64,000 nucleotides of DNA, taken from the NCBI GenBank assembly GCA_008360975.2, contig VLJF02000046.1, positions 1,488,001-1,552,000 on the forward strand. Reading direction: 5' to 3'. Below are positions 45,138-56,889 of the stretch, in pieces. Each line of letters starts with the position of its first letter. The first letter of the stretch is position 1. The DNA is from Lichenostomus cassidix. Taxonomy: Eukaryota; Chordata; Aves; Passeriformes; Meliphagidae. A program made the translations under genes and the position numbers. The notes under the pieces are model-generated. The model had not been told where the DNA came from, searched no databases, and saw nothing but the letters and a program-made list of their open reading frames with translations.

Positions 45138-45650
45138 CTAGTAAATGGCATCTTCTTCTAGCAAGCCTCTGCGATAAGTATCTCTCAATGCCTTACCATG
45201 TACATTCAATAAGGTAGTTAAAATGGATAGCCTCTTTAACATCCTACAATTCCAAGCAAATAGCAAAACAGATAACACAAGACTAACACCTACCAAAATT
45301 AGTAAAACAATTATGGGGTGACATAATGTATTAAGGATACCAGTTGCAGTAGGTGACCATCCAAGAAGCACATCCCACCAGAGGTGATCTGCATCCTGTC
45401 TGGCTCTTTGCAAGACTCTGCTTATTTCCTCTGTATCATGGTGAATGATTATTAAAATTTTCCTTCCACTTTTTTGAATTTCTTTCAGGATGTTAATTAA
45501 GTCTTGGTGCTCTACCAATTGTCTTACCAGCGTAAGGTTCATCCCAATAGGTGTTGATGATAAGTCATGATACATTGTGTAATTGGATTTTATCAACTGA
45601 TGAGATACAACTGGTGCCAAATACAAAAAGTCACACCCAATGATCTTCAC
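45138..45650 (-). pseudogene. Env transmembrane remnant (right copy)
   Basis: 170-codon partner of 4889-5398 with one added leucine codon and one substitution near the end. The hydrophobic span is unchanged. No start codon. Confidence 0.7.
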
Positions 45651-46612
45651 AAAATTACAAACACAAAATTAGAGCAATTCCTAACATATGGGGTGTGAAG
45701 CTCCCAGTCTATGCCCAAATGATGGTTAACTTGTTGTACCACCTTTAAAATGAAACGTGGTCTTTTATCTGAGGACATTGTGGCTGGAACACAAAAGCGT
45801 GGTATTATTTCTTGTAACAATACCTTAGTTACCTCCCGGGCTTTGACAGTTCTAGTGGGAAAGGCTTCTGGCCATCCTGAAAAGGTATCTGTTAATACTA
45901 ACAAGTACCGATACCCACCTTTTCTTGGGAGTTCCGAAAAATCAATTTGCCACTGCTGTCCAGGCCTATTCCCTTTCCCAATTTGGCCCAATTTTGGTTT
46001 GGGGATATTTTTGGGTATAGTCTGGAGGCAAAGGTCACACTGTCGGGTTACTTGTGCGATGGTAGCATATAAATTTCTGGCAATAATTCTTTCAATTAAA
46101 TATTTGTGTAGGGCATCTATTCCCCAATGTGTCTTTTGGTATTCTGTTCTTACTAGTGCCCACACTAAATGAGAGGCAATGACCAACCTCCCCTGTTCAG
46201 TAATAGCCCAACCCTCTTCATTGTATGACCCATTCTGATCTTCGATTAGTTTTTTGTCCTCTTTGTTATAGGTTGGCTTACCTTCTAGGGAGATTTGGCT
46301 GTCTGGAATTAAAGCCCCTTCAGTTGTCACCTCACCTTTCGCTGCTTCTTTTGTCTCTCTGTCTGCCAGATCATTTCCTTCTTCCAATTCTGAGCTCACT
46401 TTCTGGTGTGCCTTAATGTGCATGATTGCTACTTTCTCGGGTAGCTGGACTGCTTCCAACAGCTGGATTATCTCTTGTGCATATTTGATGTTTTTTCCTT
46501 GTGAGTTCAACAGTCCCCTTTCCTTCCAAATGGCTCTGTGTGCATATACAACTCCAAATGCATACTTTGAGTCCATATAAATGTTTATCTTTTTCCCTTT
46601 GGCTATTTCCAA
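45647..46612 (-). pseudogene. RNase H C-terminal part and truncated integrase (right copy)
   Basis: Partner of 3927-4892 with the same truncation after the second aspartate region. Four residue differences, one of which replaces the first zinc-domain histidine (H158) with tyrosine. This element has therefore lost a metal ligand as well as the catalytic glutamate. Confidence 0.9.
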
Positions 46613-46629
46613 AGCACGGGTTAAAGCAA

Positions 46630-46929
46630 TTATTTCAGCTTTCTGGGCAGAAGTTTTATTGGTAGGGGTCCAGATTCTATTACCTTTTTGCTGGTGGTGA
46701 CTGCATACCCTGCATGTCGCTTCCCACTGATGACGTAGCTGCTCCCATCGGTAAACCAGGTCTCTGCATCATCCAAAAGTGTTACCTTCAGATCTGGACG
46801 GCTGGAGTATGTGGCTTCAATAGTTTCCAGGCAGTCGTGGTGCACCTGCTCCCCATTGTCTCCGCTGAGGAAAGAAGCTGGGTTGACAATGTTAGTGACC
46901 ACTATTTCCACATCGTCCCGCTCCACCAT
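46630..46929 (-). pseudogene. RNase H N-terminal part (right copy)
   Basis: Partner of 3610-3909 with the same frame break and one residue change (Q to R near the start). Confidence 0.82.
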
Positions 46930-47152
46930 GATGGCTTTTGGTATTTTAGGAACCTCTGTGGGGAAAGCCAGTGCCGCCTTTCACTTCCAGCACTGCAGAC
47001 ACTGTGTGGGACACTAGCACAGTCATTTTCTGGCCCAAGGTGAACTTGCGTGCCTCTTGGATGTTTAGCACGACTGCTGCGACAGCCCTGAGGCACCCCA
47101 GCCATCCTTTGGCTGCTGCATCTAGTTGCTTAGACAGATAAGCAACTGCCCG

Positions 47153-47767
47153 TCAATATGGGCCCAGGTCTTGTGCTAGTATTCCCAAGGCAATCCCCTG
47201 CTTCTCATGAGAAAACAGAAAAAATGGTTTACTCACATCTGGAAGTCCCAGAGCTGGAGCTGACATCAGGGCATTCTTCAGTTGTTTGAAGGCCCTCATG
47301 ACCTCTTTCATCCACTGAAGATCTCTGCTTTCCTTTCTGATGAGCTCATACAAAGGTTTTACAAGGACTCCATAACTAAGGATCCAAAGTCTACACCATC
47401 TCGTCATCCCCAGGAAAGTCCATAGCTCCTTTACAGTTCGGGGTTTCAGGGTTTGGCAAATGGCCTCTTTCCGGTCTTGTCCCAAAGTTCGCTGCCCAGC
47501 ACTGATTTCATAGCCCAAATAAATTACTTTTGGTTTTACTACTTGAGCTTTTTTCTTGGACACCCTGTACCCTTGGAGCCCCAGGAAATTTAGTAAACTT
47601 ACTGTCCAGAGTACACAGGCTTCTTCTGTCCGGGTAGCTATTGAGATATCATCGACGTATTGCAATAGCTTCCCTTCTTCAGAGGGGGCTTCCCAGGATT
47701 CCAGGTCTTTTGATAGTTGATCCCCGAATAGAGTGGGACTGTTCTTAAATCCTTGAGGCAGCACCAT
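47153..47767 (-). pseudogene. Reverse transcriptase C-terminal half (right copy)
   Basis: Partner of 2772-3386. YVDD is intact, two residue changes, and the same closing in-frame stop. Confidence 0.88.
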
Positions 47768-48625
47768 CTAAGTGAGCTGAGTTTTGCGTCCGCTTTTGGG
47801 ATTTTCCCATTCGAACGCGAATATTTTCTGGCTGGCCTCGTGGAGAGGGAGGCAAAAGAAGGCATCTTTCAAATCTAAAACAGTAAACCAGGTTAGTTCA
47901 GGTGTTAGCTCAGTTAGTAGCATGTAGGGATTTGACACCACAGGATAGAGGTCCTCAGTTATTTTGTTTACTGCCCTTAAATCTTGTGCCACCCGATATG
48001 ACCCATCAGGTTTGCGGACTGGTAAAATGGGGGTGTTAAAATTAGATTTGCACTCTCTCAATAGTCCTAGCTGTAAAAAGTTTTCAATCACTGGGCTAAT
48101 CCCTTCCTTGTCTTCTTTCTTAAGGGGGTATTGTTTAACCCTGACTGGTTGTTTCCCTTCCTTCAAGTTAATTTGTATCGGAGGTGCATTTTTAGCTCTT
48201 CCAGGTACATTTATTGCCCACACCCCTGGGAATACTTGATTCATAAATGCCTCACTAATTTCTCCCTCAGCCTCTGTGGTTGTTAGCATTAAACTTAGTA
48301 TTGCAACATATTGTTGATCATTTACCTCCAGAGTAATTTCCCCATCTTTAAATGAAATGGTTGCTTGTAACTGTTCCAATAGATCTCTGCCCAAAAGGGC
48401 TTTTGGAGATCTGGGCATGTGCAAAAACTTATGAATACCCCATTGCTTTCCCAGTTTATACTTTAGAGGTTTGCAAAAATATGCTTTTTCAGTTTGACCA
48501 GTTGCCCCTTGAACCATGATATAATCATCCCCCACCGGCATTAAAGCTTTATTTAAAACCGAATATGTTGCCCCCGTGTCCACCAAAAATTCTGTTTCTT
48601 TTTTTTCTTTTTCCCCTAGCTTCAT
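47768..48625 (-). pseudogene. Protease and N-terminal RT (right copy)
   Basis: Partner of 1914-2771 with one residue change (V to I). DTGA is intact and the TAG inside RT is shared. Confidence 0.9.
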
Positions 48626-48838
48626 TAAAACCAGTGGATCTGCTAGGGTGGAGTCCTCCGGTCTTATTCAGTCTTCTTTCATGTGTGCAATGACTCCTTC
48701 TCGGCCTCATCTTCTTTGCTGGTTGTCCTATTTTCTTTTTTTTTTTAAAAACAACATTAATTATAATAGTGTGTTATATTCTAAAAACCCATGTGGAGGC
48801 CATCTAATTCTCTCATTTAGCCTGTACAAAGGCCACTA

Positions 48839-48967
48839 CTAAGTTAAAAATTTAATAAGAGTTCTTTTATCTTTTATACTTCTACTCTCTGTAATTTTCT
48901 TCCAATGGGCTAAAACACAGCCAAGTGGAGTTGTTTTAGGAACTTCTCTGCTTTGCCCAGTTCCCAT
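48839..48967 (-). pseudogene. gag matrix N-terminal remnant (right copy)
   Basis: Same 42-codon stub as 1572-1700, ending at the same stop. Confidence 0.7.
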
Positions 48968-50294
48968 TTTATCTATTTCCTTCTCTTGGTTCAATCTCTT
49001 TTCTAGGCAAACCTCTTTTCACACTGACTTACTGGATTTTTTTTGTTTTTCTGCTTCTTCTCTTTTTTTTTTTTAGAAACTAAATGACTCTTTCCACACA
49101 CTAAGGCAATAACAGCTGCTTCTGACCACTCTGTCACAGCACTCATACAATGCCTAAACCTTACAGTGATTATTTTTACACTCAAAACAGAAAGGTATTT
49201 TCGGCATCAGACAAGCATCTCATTTATTTCACTCAAAGCCAAGCTGGTATGAGAGAGAGGAAGAAAAATAAATACTGAGAGGGAGGAAGGGGAAAAAAAA
49301 GGAAAAGAAATAAAGGCAACCACTCTTTGTATAGTGCTATGTTCACTAAGTAAATTAACTCAATAGTCTACAATTCCGCTGCTAAAAAGAACTTGGCAAT
49401 TTTGTCCACACAAAACTTTTATAATGCACCAACTTATTCTCTTTACAACCTGTGCCGTTACTCTCTGACAGGTCAATAACAGATAGTATCTCTTAACTTC
49501 GCAAGCTTGCAATCCCACTCATCAAACTGTGGCACAGCTATGCTCCTTTGATGTAGTCACCGAAAAAAATGTCTCTAACTGGCCACGGTAAAAAGTTTCT
49601 CTTTATTCAATTGCCACCACAATTTCAAACAACTGCATACACTCACTCACCCTAACACAACAATAAACACGTAATACAACACAAAAAGCACTTCTACAAC
49701 CACAACAGCAAAGTACAACAAAAATTCCAAAAACCCACACTCATACACCAAAGCTAATAAACCACAACCATACCCAAATATTCACTTCTATTAGACCACA
49801 CTTCAAACTTAATCAATCAACTTCTCATTTGCTCGTGCAGACTAATCTGCACCCACACACATACACAACACCGGTGTTAACAATACTTCAAACTAGTTCT
49901 CTTTCAAACTAGTTTCCATAGGGATCCACTTGATCCACCACCAGGATTGCTCACGGCGGCTCTATCGGACAGCAAATCCCCCCCTGCCAGCTCAGGACGA
50001 CGAATTACTTCGCTGGTCTCCCTTAGCCAGCCCTAACCAGTTGCTTGCAAGCTCACCACTCAGGGACAACGCTGCGCACAGGACGTCTCTCTGTGTCTTA
50101 CCAGCAGCCCTCTAGCCACGTGTATACGCCTTACAGGCTTCCCTATACCCAAAACACATACTGTTTCTCCGCTGTAGCAGGTGGTCGTTGTTTGCCCCCG
50201 CAGTGAGCGGCCAAGGAGCGGAGGTCCTCCAGGAAAATCCCGGGGCGTGCCTAGGATGTCAGCCCCTCAGTCGATCCTGCAGCCAGGCAAATCC

Positions 50295-50312
50295 TATCCA
50301 CCTGGGGTGCCA
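50295..50312 (-). other. Candidate primer binding site (right copy)
   Basis: Reverse complement of the 18-mer at 229-246, two bases inside the 5' LTR end. Confidence 0.5.
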
Positions 50313-50314
50313 AA

Positions 50315-50967
50315 TGAAGCACGGAATTGACTCCACAACTCAGATAGTTATGAAGTAGGTATGTGTTTATTCCAGCTGGGGTGCATGGGGGGTAGCCCCT
50401 CCAAAGACATGCACCCCCTCAGCGGCACTTCACTAAGCTTATATTAGGTTACAGATTACATATGCATAAAGTCAGACAAAGCCCCTATACATATTCATTA
50501 CCTATCCCCGCTTCGTATTATAATGAGTTCAAAGTTTATTTAAATATGCTCGCGCAAGCGCAGTGTCTTCAGATTAATTGTGGGGAAGGGTCCCGACGAT
50601 TAATTCTGACAGATTCCCTCCTCTTCATCACGATGAACTGTTCACCCTGTTCCCTTGCGCATGCTCCCTTGGTCCTTGGTCCTAGTCCAAACCTGAGAAC
50701 CAACTCGTACCAGTCCTGGGGTCCAAGGGCAGGATGCTCGGTTACATTTGGTGGTTTCTCTCAATTACTTGGCTCTCCTTTCTTCATCCTCCCCGGTACC
50801 AAGTAGGCACATATTCATTAAGAAAATAATAAATGAATCGCAGTTGGCATATCTTAGTAAATCATTATACAATCTCTGGCTCTCTGAATCAGTTTAAAAA
50901 TATTATTATTACTATTATCCAGCTTCTAGCTCTTTTACATTAGTAATTTCTATTTTACCCTAAATCA
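50315..50967 (-). repeat. 5' LTR (653 bp)
   Basis: Matches the 3' LTR with roughly 20 substitutions, plus about 43 extra bases at about 50608-50650 that are absent from both 3' LTRs. Confidence 0.9.
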
Positions 50968-51680
50968 GTACCTATAAGTTAGCCGGAATAATACAATTTA
51001 GGAAACTCAATGATCTTACCAATACTCAATTTGGAGCTGGAATACATTAAGACTTCCTCATTCAATCCCAGGGAAGTAACCACAGGGCTGCGTCCAAACC
51101 CTGGGGAGAAGGCTTTACTCCAATGTCCATGTAGAAAGCTTCTGCTTTTGCTGAGTTTTTCGTGGTGTTTTATAGGGAAAAAGAGTGTGTATTTGCGGTC
51201 ACTTGAAAATTATTCACATTCTCTCAGTGTCTCGCTCTGAGTTCCAGATGCCAGCATTGATAGTCTGGATTAAGCTATTGACTTAATCTGAGCCATCGAT
51301 CTCGGCCAGCAATCAGGGAGAGAGAGAAGGGCGGGGGGTGTTTGTCCTGCCACAATGTGTACAGCATTATTCAGGTGTAGTTGAACCTTTATACAATTTT
51401 TCCCACAGAATTTATGATGGAAAACCAGATACATTTATATAAATTTAGATATGATTGATTATGATCATGATTAGACAGAATTATCTTAATCAGAATTATT
51501 TACAGTATAGGATCTATAACAGTTATTATAACAGAGCACTCTAGGTAGCAGTTTTGAAGCAACTGTATTAAAGCAAAACCAGTTATTAAGTAGAGATTGA
51601 TGTCACTCCCCCAGACAAACAACCATGGGCAAATCTCAGCTTTGAGCAGTGATTTTGAGGGGTGTCCCCACTGCAGGGAG
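50968..51680 (+). other. Unassigned interval 5' of the ERV
   Basis: AT-rich in its second half. No gene or known repeat recognised. It is not similar to the sequence expected upstream of the ERV insertion site in the duplicons. Confidence 0.5.
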
Positions 51681-52280
51681 TGTTATAAATTGTGTCTCAA
51701 AAACCAATCAGAGACGTAGATCCAATTAGAGAATTTATTAATTGAGCAAGCAGTTATCAGCCAATACAGTGCTGGGCAGGGGGAGACCAGTCCCTTGCTA
51801 GCTTACCGCACCGCACCCAAAGGTTACAGGCAATTATCTTTTATAGTCCTTTTCACCCCCTCCCCTGCGTCCCCTCGTGGGTCTTGATTGATGTCTCTTC
51901 AGGTGTCGTGGTTGGCCGCTGAGCCGTTTAGTGCTGTCGTTCTCTGCGTTGTTTGGTTCCTATCGTGGGCTATGCAAGCTCTCGGGGGGGCTTTCTTGTA
52001 TGCATAGCAGTTTAGGCTGTGACTATCTCGTGGGAATTGCTCAAGGCTGCTGACCGGCCTTGTGGAGGGAGTTTCTTAAAACCGAGCTGCCTTGTAAAGG
52101 GAGTTGCTGTGCTGTGCTTGTACAAGGTCGTTTCGTGAGCCTTAAGTGTAACGGTTTAGTTTTAAAACAAAAGCTATTTCTGTCAAAGCAAAACTCAGCA
52201 AAAGTAAAGAAGCAAGAGTTAAGAATTCAACTTATTAATTCTTCATGAACTATACCTTCTGTAATCTATCATAACTCACA
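51681..52280 (-). mobile_element. Solo LTR, minus strand (tentative)
   Basis: TGTGAGTTAT...TATAACA ends on the minus strand, TATAAAAG at 51838-51845 and AATAAA at 51734-51739. The right flank rejoins the module at 15312. No clean target duplication. Confidence 0.6.
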
Positions 52281-52282
52281 AA

Positions 52283-53010
52283 GGATTTCTGTACAAAATC
52301 AGTTTTAGACAAAGATGATGTTGTCATATATATAAACAGAGTTTAGTTGTATCACGATACTGTGTCTGGACTGAGGGTAAAACAGCTCAGACAATGCCCT
52401 GTTTGCAAAGCTGTCAATGGTGGATGGAGAAGGAGGATCTGGTTGCTTTTGGTGTTGAGGAAATGCTGAAACCAGTCTGACTCATCTGATTTCTTCCTGT
52501 CCTGTCCTGGCTGAACCTCCCCTCTTTCCCCTCCCACCCATTCTCTTTTGTCTCCCACCAGCACCCTGGTGAAGAGCCTGGCTCTGTGTTCTCCATCACC
52601 TCCTCGCTGGCACTGCCAGGCTGGGATGAGGAGCCCCTCAGCCTTCCCTTCTCTGGGCTGGACAAGCCCAGCTCCCTCAGCCTCTCCTCACAGCCAAAGG
52701 GCTCCAGTCCCACCTTGGAGGCTCTTCACTGACCCTGCTGCAGCTGCCAGACATCTTTCCTGCCCTGGGGAACACAAACCAGGCCACAGTGACCAGGGTA
52801 ATGCACACCCTTGATGTCCTTGTCACACAGCCCAGCCCCCTTGTCCCCATGTCACGCTCTGGAGTCGATCCTGTGGAACATCCTTTGGGAAAGGCTGTGA
52901 CTCCAGGTGGCCTGGGGGGACCCCAAGGAACAGGAGACCCCACTCTGCATGAAAAGCATTGGACTTCTCAGAAGGAAACTGTGAGGGGGGGCCTGGGGTG
53001 AAGTGACCAA
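52283..53010 (+). repeat. Second copy of module 15310-16030
   Basis: Direct duplicate, including a diverged minus-strand CR1 piece at 52440-52760. No gene seen. Confidence 0.75.
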
Positions 53011-53400
53011 GTCAGTGACCTCACAGAGCCACCCTGTGATGTCACACAGCCCCCTGTGATGTCACAGCCTGCTCTGTGATGTCACAGCCCAGTCTCTGTG
53101 TCTCACAGCTCATCTCTGATGTCACAACCCACTCTGTGATGCCACACAGCAACCCTGTGATGTTGCTGCTGTCTCTGTGATGTCATAAATCTGCTCTGTG
53201 ATGTCACACATATGCCCTGTGAGGTCACATCCTGATGTGTGATGTCACAGTGATGGCCTATGATGTCATAGCTGCTCGATGACCTCCCACAACCCACTGT
53301 GTGATGTCACAGTCCACCCTGTGACCCCACATAACCCATTCAGTGATGTCACACAGCCCCCCCATGACATCAGAGCCACTCTGTGACCTCAAAGCTCCTC
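53010..53400 (+). repeat. TGATGTCA tandem repeat, larger copy
   Basis: About 18 units of about 20 bp, most with TGTGATGTCACA. Confidence 0.87.
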
Positions 53401-53423
53401 TCAGGAATGTCCCCTAGTGTCAC

Positions 53424-53608
53424 CTTTGGGACAGAGGCACAGGTGGCCTCCAGGCACATTTGGGCCCCTCTGCCTGCAGGCCCCAGTGCCCAGAGGTGCC
53501 CAGCAGCTCCCACAGGCTGCAGAACCTCCATGCCACCCCTGACAGCCACAAGTGTCTGTCCTTGTCCTGGCAGATCTGGCACTGCTTGCAATCCTGGCTG
53601 GAGTGTAA
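53424..53608 (-). pseudogene. JAK3: JAK3-like post-SH2 exon, open
   Basis: 185-nt block with acceptor TCCACAG and donor GTGACA (53418-53423). It reads CKQCQICQDKDRHLWL, then WELLGTSGHWGLQAEG without a stop, which extends the Janus-kinase similarity beyond the TGA in the left copy. The neighbouring FERM and SH2 exons are absent because of a deletion at about 53720, so it is an orphan exon. Identification depends on the better preserved left copy. Confidence 0.7.
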
Positions 53609-53759
53609 CTGTGGAGTGACTGCAGGGCTCAGCAGGGCAGGGACTCCCTGGGAGCCCCCAAACCCCTCCTGCCCCGTGGGTGACTGCAGGAGCTCCAGGG
53701 CTGTGCCTGTCCCCATGGCACTTTCACAAGGCCTGGCGGATTCTCCCATCTCCTGCTGT

Positions 53760-54120
53760 GCAAGGACACCTGAGGCACCCCAAGACCCCTGACATGTGCT
53801 CATATCGTCCTCATGTCCCAGTGCCCACGTGAGTCACATCCTGCCCTGGGCTCTGGTTTCCTGCTGCTTCCCTGGCTCTGTCCCTGGGGCATGTCCCCAC
53901 CAGGGGACACAGTGACCCCATCTGGGCATCCTAGGGTGCCCTGTGCCCACTGTGGGATGGCCATGAGCAGCTCCAGGTGAGGCAGGTAAGAGGATCCACA
54001 TCCCCCAGGCACTGGTGGGCACTGGAGGACCTCGTGACCAAAGCAAGGACCCTGAGCCATTGTTGGGATTCAGAGCTCACAGCCAGGACCCCCTATTGAG
54101 AACAAGCACAGAACCCCAAG
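53760..54120 (+). other. Duplicate of 18340-18715
   Basis: On the minus strand a short stretch (YLPHLELLMAI) weakly recalls the FERM segment upstream of exon a, but too weakly to call. No gene assigned. Confidence 0.35.
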
Positions 54121-55310
54121 CCCAGAACCAGGACCCCCAGGGAACAGATGCTGCAGAGGGTGTTGGATCAAGTTCCTGTGACCCCAGAATATTGGGATTA
54201 GTGCAGCTGTAGCTCTGCACAAGAGAGCTCTTCATCCACTTTCTCTCTTTTCCTGCCTCTGGCCATGCAGGGAGCTCATGACTTCAGTGTGTGACTCGTG
54301 TGTGCAAAGAGCAAATCTGGACAGAACTGGGGCAGGGAGGGTTTGGGGGCATCTTGGGATCTGTGCTGGGCACAGAATGTGTTTTCCATTGGTCTGAGAC
54401 TGTCTGCTGTGGAAAGTGCATTTAATATACAGTGGAGGAATGACATTTGCCATTTATGGAGCTATGCCTTCTTTTGGTTTTGCTTGCTGACAATAAATGA
54501 ACATCCCTCTGTGTCTCAGGCAGCTCCTTCTCCAAGGAAAGCAGCTGGGAGTTTGTGCCAAGGAGCTGAAAGCTGCAGGTGCAGCCTGGAGTGGAGGAAG
54601 CTGAGATTTGCACAAGGCTGCTCTGAGTCCCTGGGGCTGGATGACGGAAGTGGTGGGGAGGGGGTTAGGGACAGAGTCTGATTGATTGTCAGCCATAAAG
54701 GGTCTTGATTTTCATATCTATTCAGACTGCATTAGGAGGTGCTCTGGATCAATATCAATTGGAAATTGTTGATACCAACCTATAAACAGGAAAAGAAAAC
54801 TAAAAAGGACAAATAAATTTGCTCTGGATTGTCTTTTCATATAGTGTATTCACTTTGAATACCCTTCTGAAATCTCTAAAATTAAACACAGAAGAACTGA
54901 AGACTTAATTAAATAATTCCCAGAGCCTTGTCTTGTTAGGTGTTTTGAAATGTTAAGGAGCCTTTCTCACTGAATTCCTGAACTGAAGAGCTGAAGGCTG
55001 AACAAGCCTCTGGAGAAGTAAAATTCCTCAGGGAGCCTCCAAGTTGCTGAGGATGCATTTTCATCAGAGCAGGAATGAACAGCAATGGGCACAGCTTTTT
55101 GGCTGCCCCAGCTTTGGGATGAGCCCTGGGCCTGGAGCAGGAACAGCTCCTGATGGCCACAAGGCCAGGGCTGTAGTGCTGATCTGGGCAGATGGGATGG
55201 CAGGAGGGGCTGCAGAGCTCTCAGCATCTCCTGGACAGGAGAGCAGGGCACACAGTGCTGCCTTTCAGTTGGTCTTAGAATTATGAGGGCAACATGATTA
55301 AAGGGATGAA
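54120..55310 (+). repeat. Second copy of module 18715-19945
   Basis: Direct duplicate lacking most of the T-rich run. No gene seen. Confidence 0.75.
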
Positions 55311-56280
55311 ATGGTTTTACCTTGGTATTTTAATAGGAACCTAGGTGCACAGATCTTCCAAGGTGGAACCTGCTGAGATGCACACACCGTATAATGGGTA
55401 TAAAATTTTTATAGGCTTTTCAAGTTAGCATATCATTCTAGAATTCCCCAATAGGAAAATTAACAAAAGAAGCAATATACCCCTATTCTTAAGAAACCCA
55501 CCTGTTTGAGGCTAGAGGTTCGTTTGCGAAATATGTTCTAGAGCGTTTTTGATAGCATAGGGCTCTCTGGCCTTTTACTATAAATATTTAGGCTTTCTGC
55601 CTTGCAGAACCTTAGATCTGAGGAAGAATATCAGACTACAAAAATTACAAGTATGTAGGTTAAGGGGATAGAGGAGAGAGAAGGTATGGTAGAGGTATAA
55701 AAATGTATAAAAGAGTATATGAAAAAATAAAAGGTAAAAATCATCAGGCATCAAGAGGGAGCCTCCTTTTCCTTTGGCCAAGCACGTTCCCCCATGGCTG
55801 GGGCTGAGTCCTCTCACAGCTCCAGCTGCTGCTGTGCCCTTCAGAGGGGCTGAGGCCGTGGGGCCACTGCCCAGAGCAGCCTGGCCTGAGCAGGGCTCTG
55901 GGGCCAGAGGCGGCTGGGCTGTGCTGGGGAGAGGCCCTTGGTGCTGCAGAGAGCTCAGGGCAGCTGGCAGAGCTTGGAGGGAGCTGGGCTGGGCTGAGAG
56001 AAGCTGCCAGAGTAACCATCAGTGTCCATTTCAGCCTGTGTGAGCGTGCAGGGGCAGGACTGAGCCCAGGGCTTGTGGGGCAGAGCCAGGGCCTGGGGAA
56101 GGGATGGAAAACAGGCAAGTGGCTGAGAGAGGAGGCTGCTCTGTGCCCTTGGTGGCTGCAGGAGGGAAATGCAGAGCTGCTGTGGGATGGGGAGGGGGAT
56201 TGAATTCCAGCAGACACTGATGTGGGGCTGAGGGACTCAAGGGCTCCTTGGCCTGAGTCTGTCCTGGAAAGGTCTCTCAG
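55310..56280 (+). other. Second copy of 19945-20920
   Basis: AT-rich possible LTR remnant (55310-55760) followed by a GC-rich module. It carries the empty target site of the solo LTR at 20921. Confidence 0.6.
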
Positions 56281-56438
56281 ACCTCTGTGCTCAGGAAAGC
56301 TCCAAGGGAATTCCCGTGGGGCTCGGCCCTGCCCGGCACGGCTGATGTCCCCCGAGCTCCACACTGCTCCGGACTGGTGCTGCCAGTGCCGCACGGGGTG
56401 AGGCTGCTTTGGGGACACCCAGGGCACAGCAAGGCTAA

Positions 56439-56811
56439 TGAGAAACGACGAGAGGGAAACTCACAGCAGTCTCAATATGAGATATAAAGTAAGCTCCATT
56501 TTATTTCACCAAACGAGAAACTTATATACTGTTACAGAAGTTACTATTCATAGCTACACACACACCTGCAGTCTGTTCTCACACATTCAGGGATCCTCCT
56601 GTTAACTCCCTTATTCTTTTCTCGTAACACTTCTGACTCCCTAATCTTTCTCAGGACATTCTTCCCACAGCTCAGAAACACAGCTGTGGTTCCTAGGTGT
56701 TAGTTTCTCATAACAGCTTGTTAGAATTTTACTGAGGCCTGGCTATGCTGAATCTTTGTTCAGGCCTGTTTAGTTAGCATACGTTTTGCTGGAAAACTGC
56801 GTTTTCCAACA
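56439..56811 (-). mobile_element. Solo LTR, minus strand
   Basis: Minus-strand TGTTGGAAAACGCAG to TTTCTCA, with TATATAAG (56521-56528) and AATAAA (56500-56505). Both flanks carry a copy of GGCTGCTTTGGGGACACC-type sequence. Confidence 0.75.
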
Positions 56812-56889
56812 CAAGGCTGCTTTGGGGACACCCAGGGCACAGCAAGGCTGCTTTGGGGCTGTGGGCACTGCCCAGCACTGGGGATGGGG

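Larger units (their letters stand above)
44492..50967 (-). mobile_element. Defective gammaretrovirus-like ERV, right copy (complete ends)
   Basis: A 6476-bp inverted duplicate of the left element with both LTRs. It shares the in-frame stops, frame breaks, gag deletion and integrase-env join with the left copy. Over about 1080 aligned codons I found about ten residue differences. Confidence 0.92.

Noticed and set aside
53760..54120. A further FERM exon of the JAK-like locus (YLPHLELLMAI on the minus strand)
   Set aside because: Similarity is a handful of residues without convincing splice sites, too weak to call by eye.
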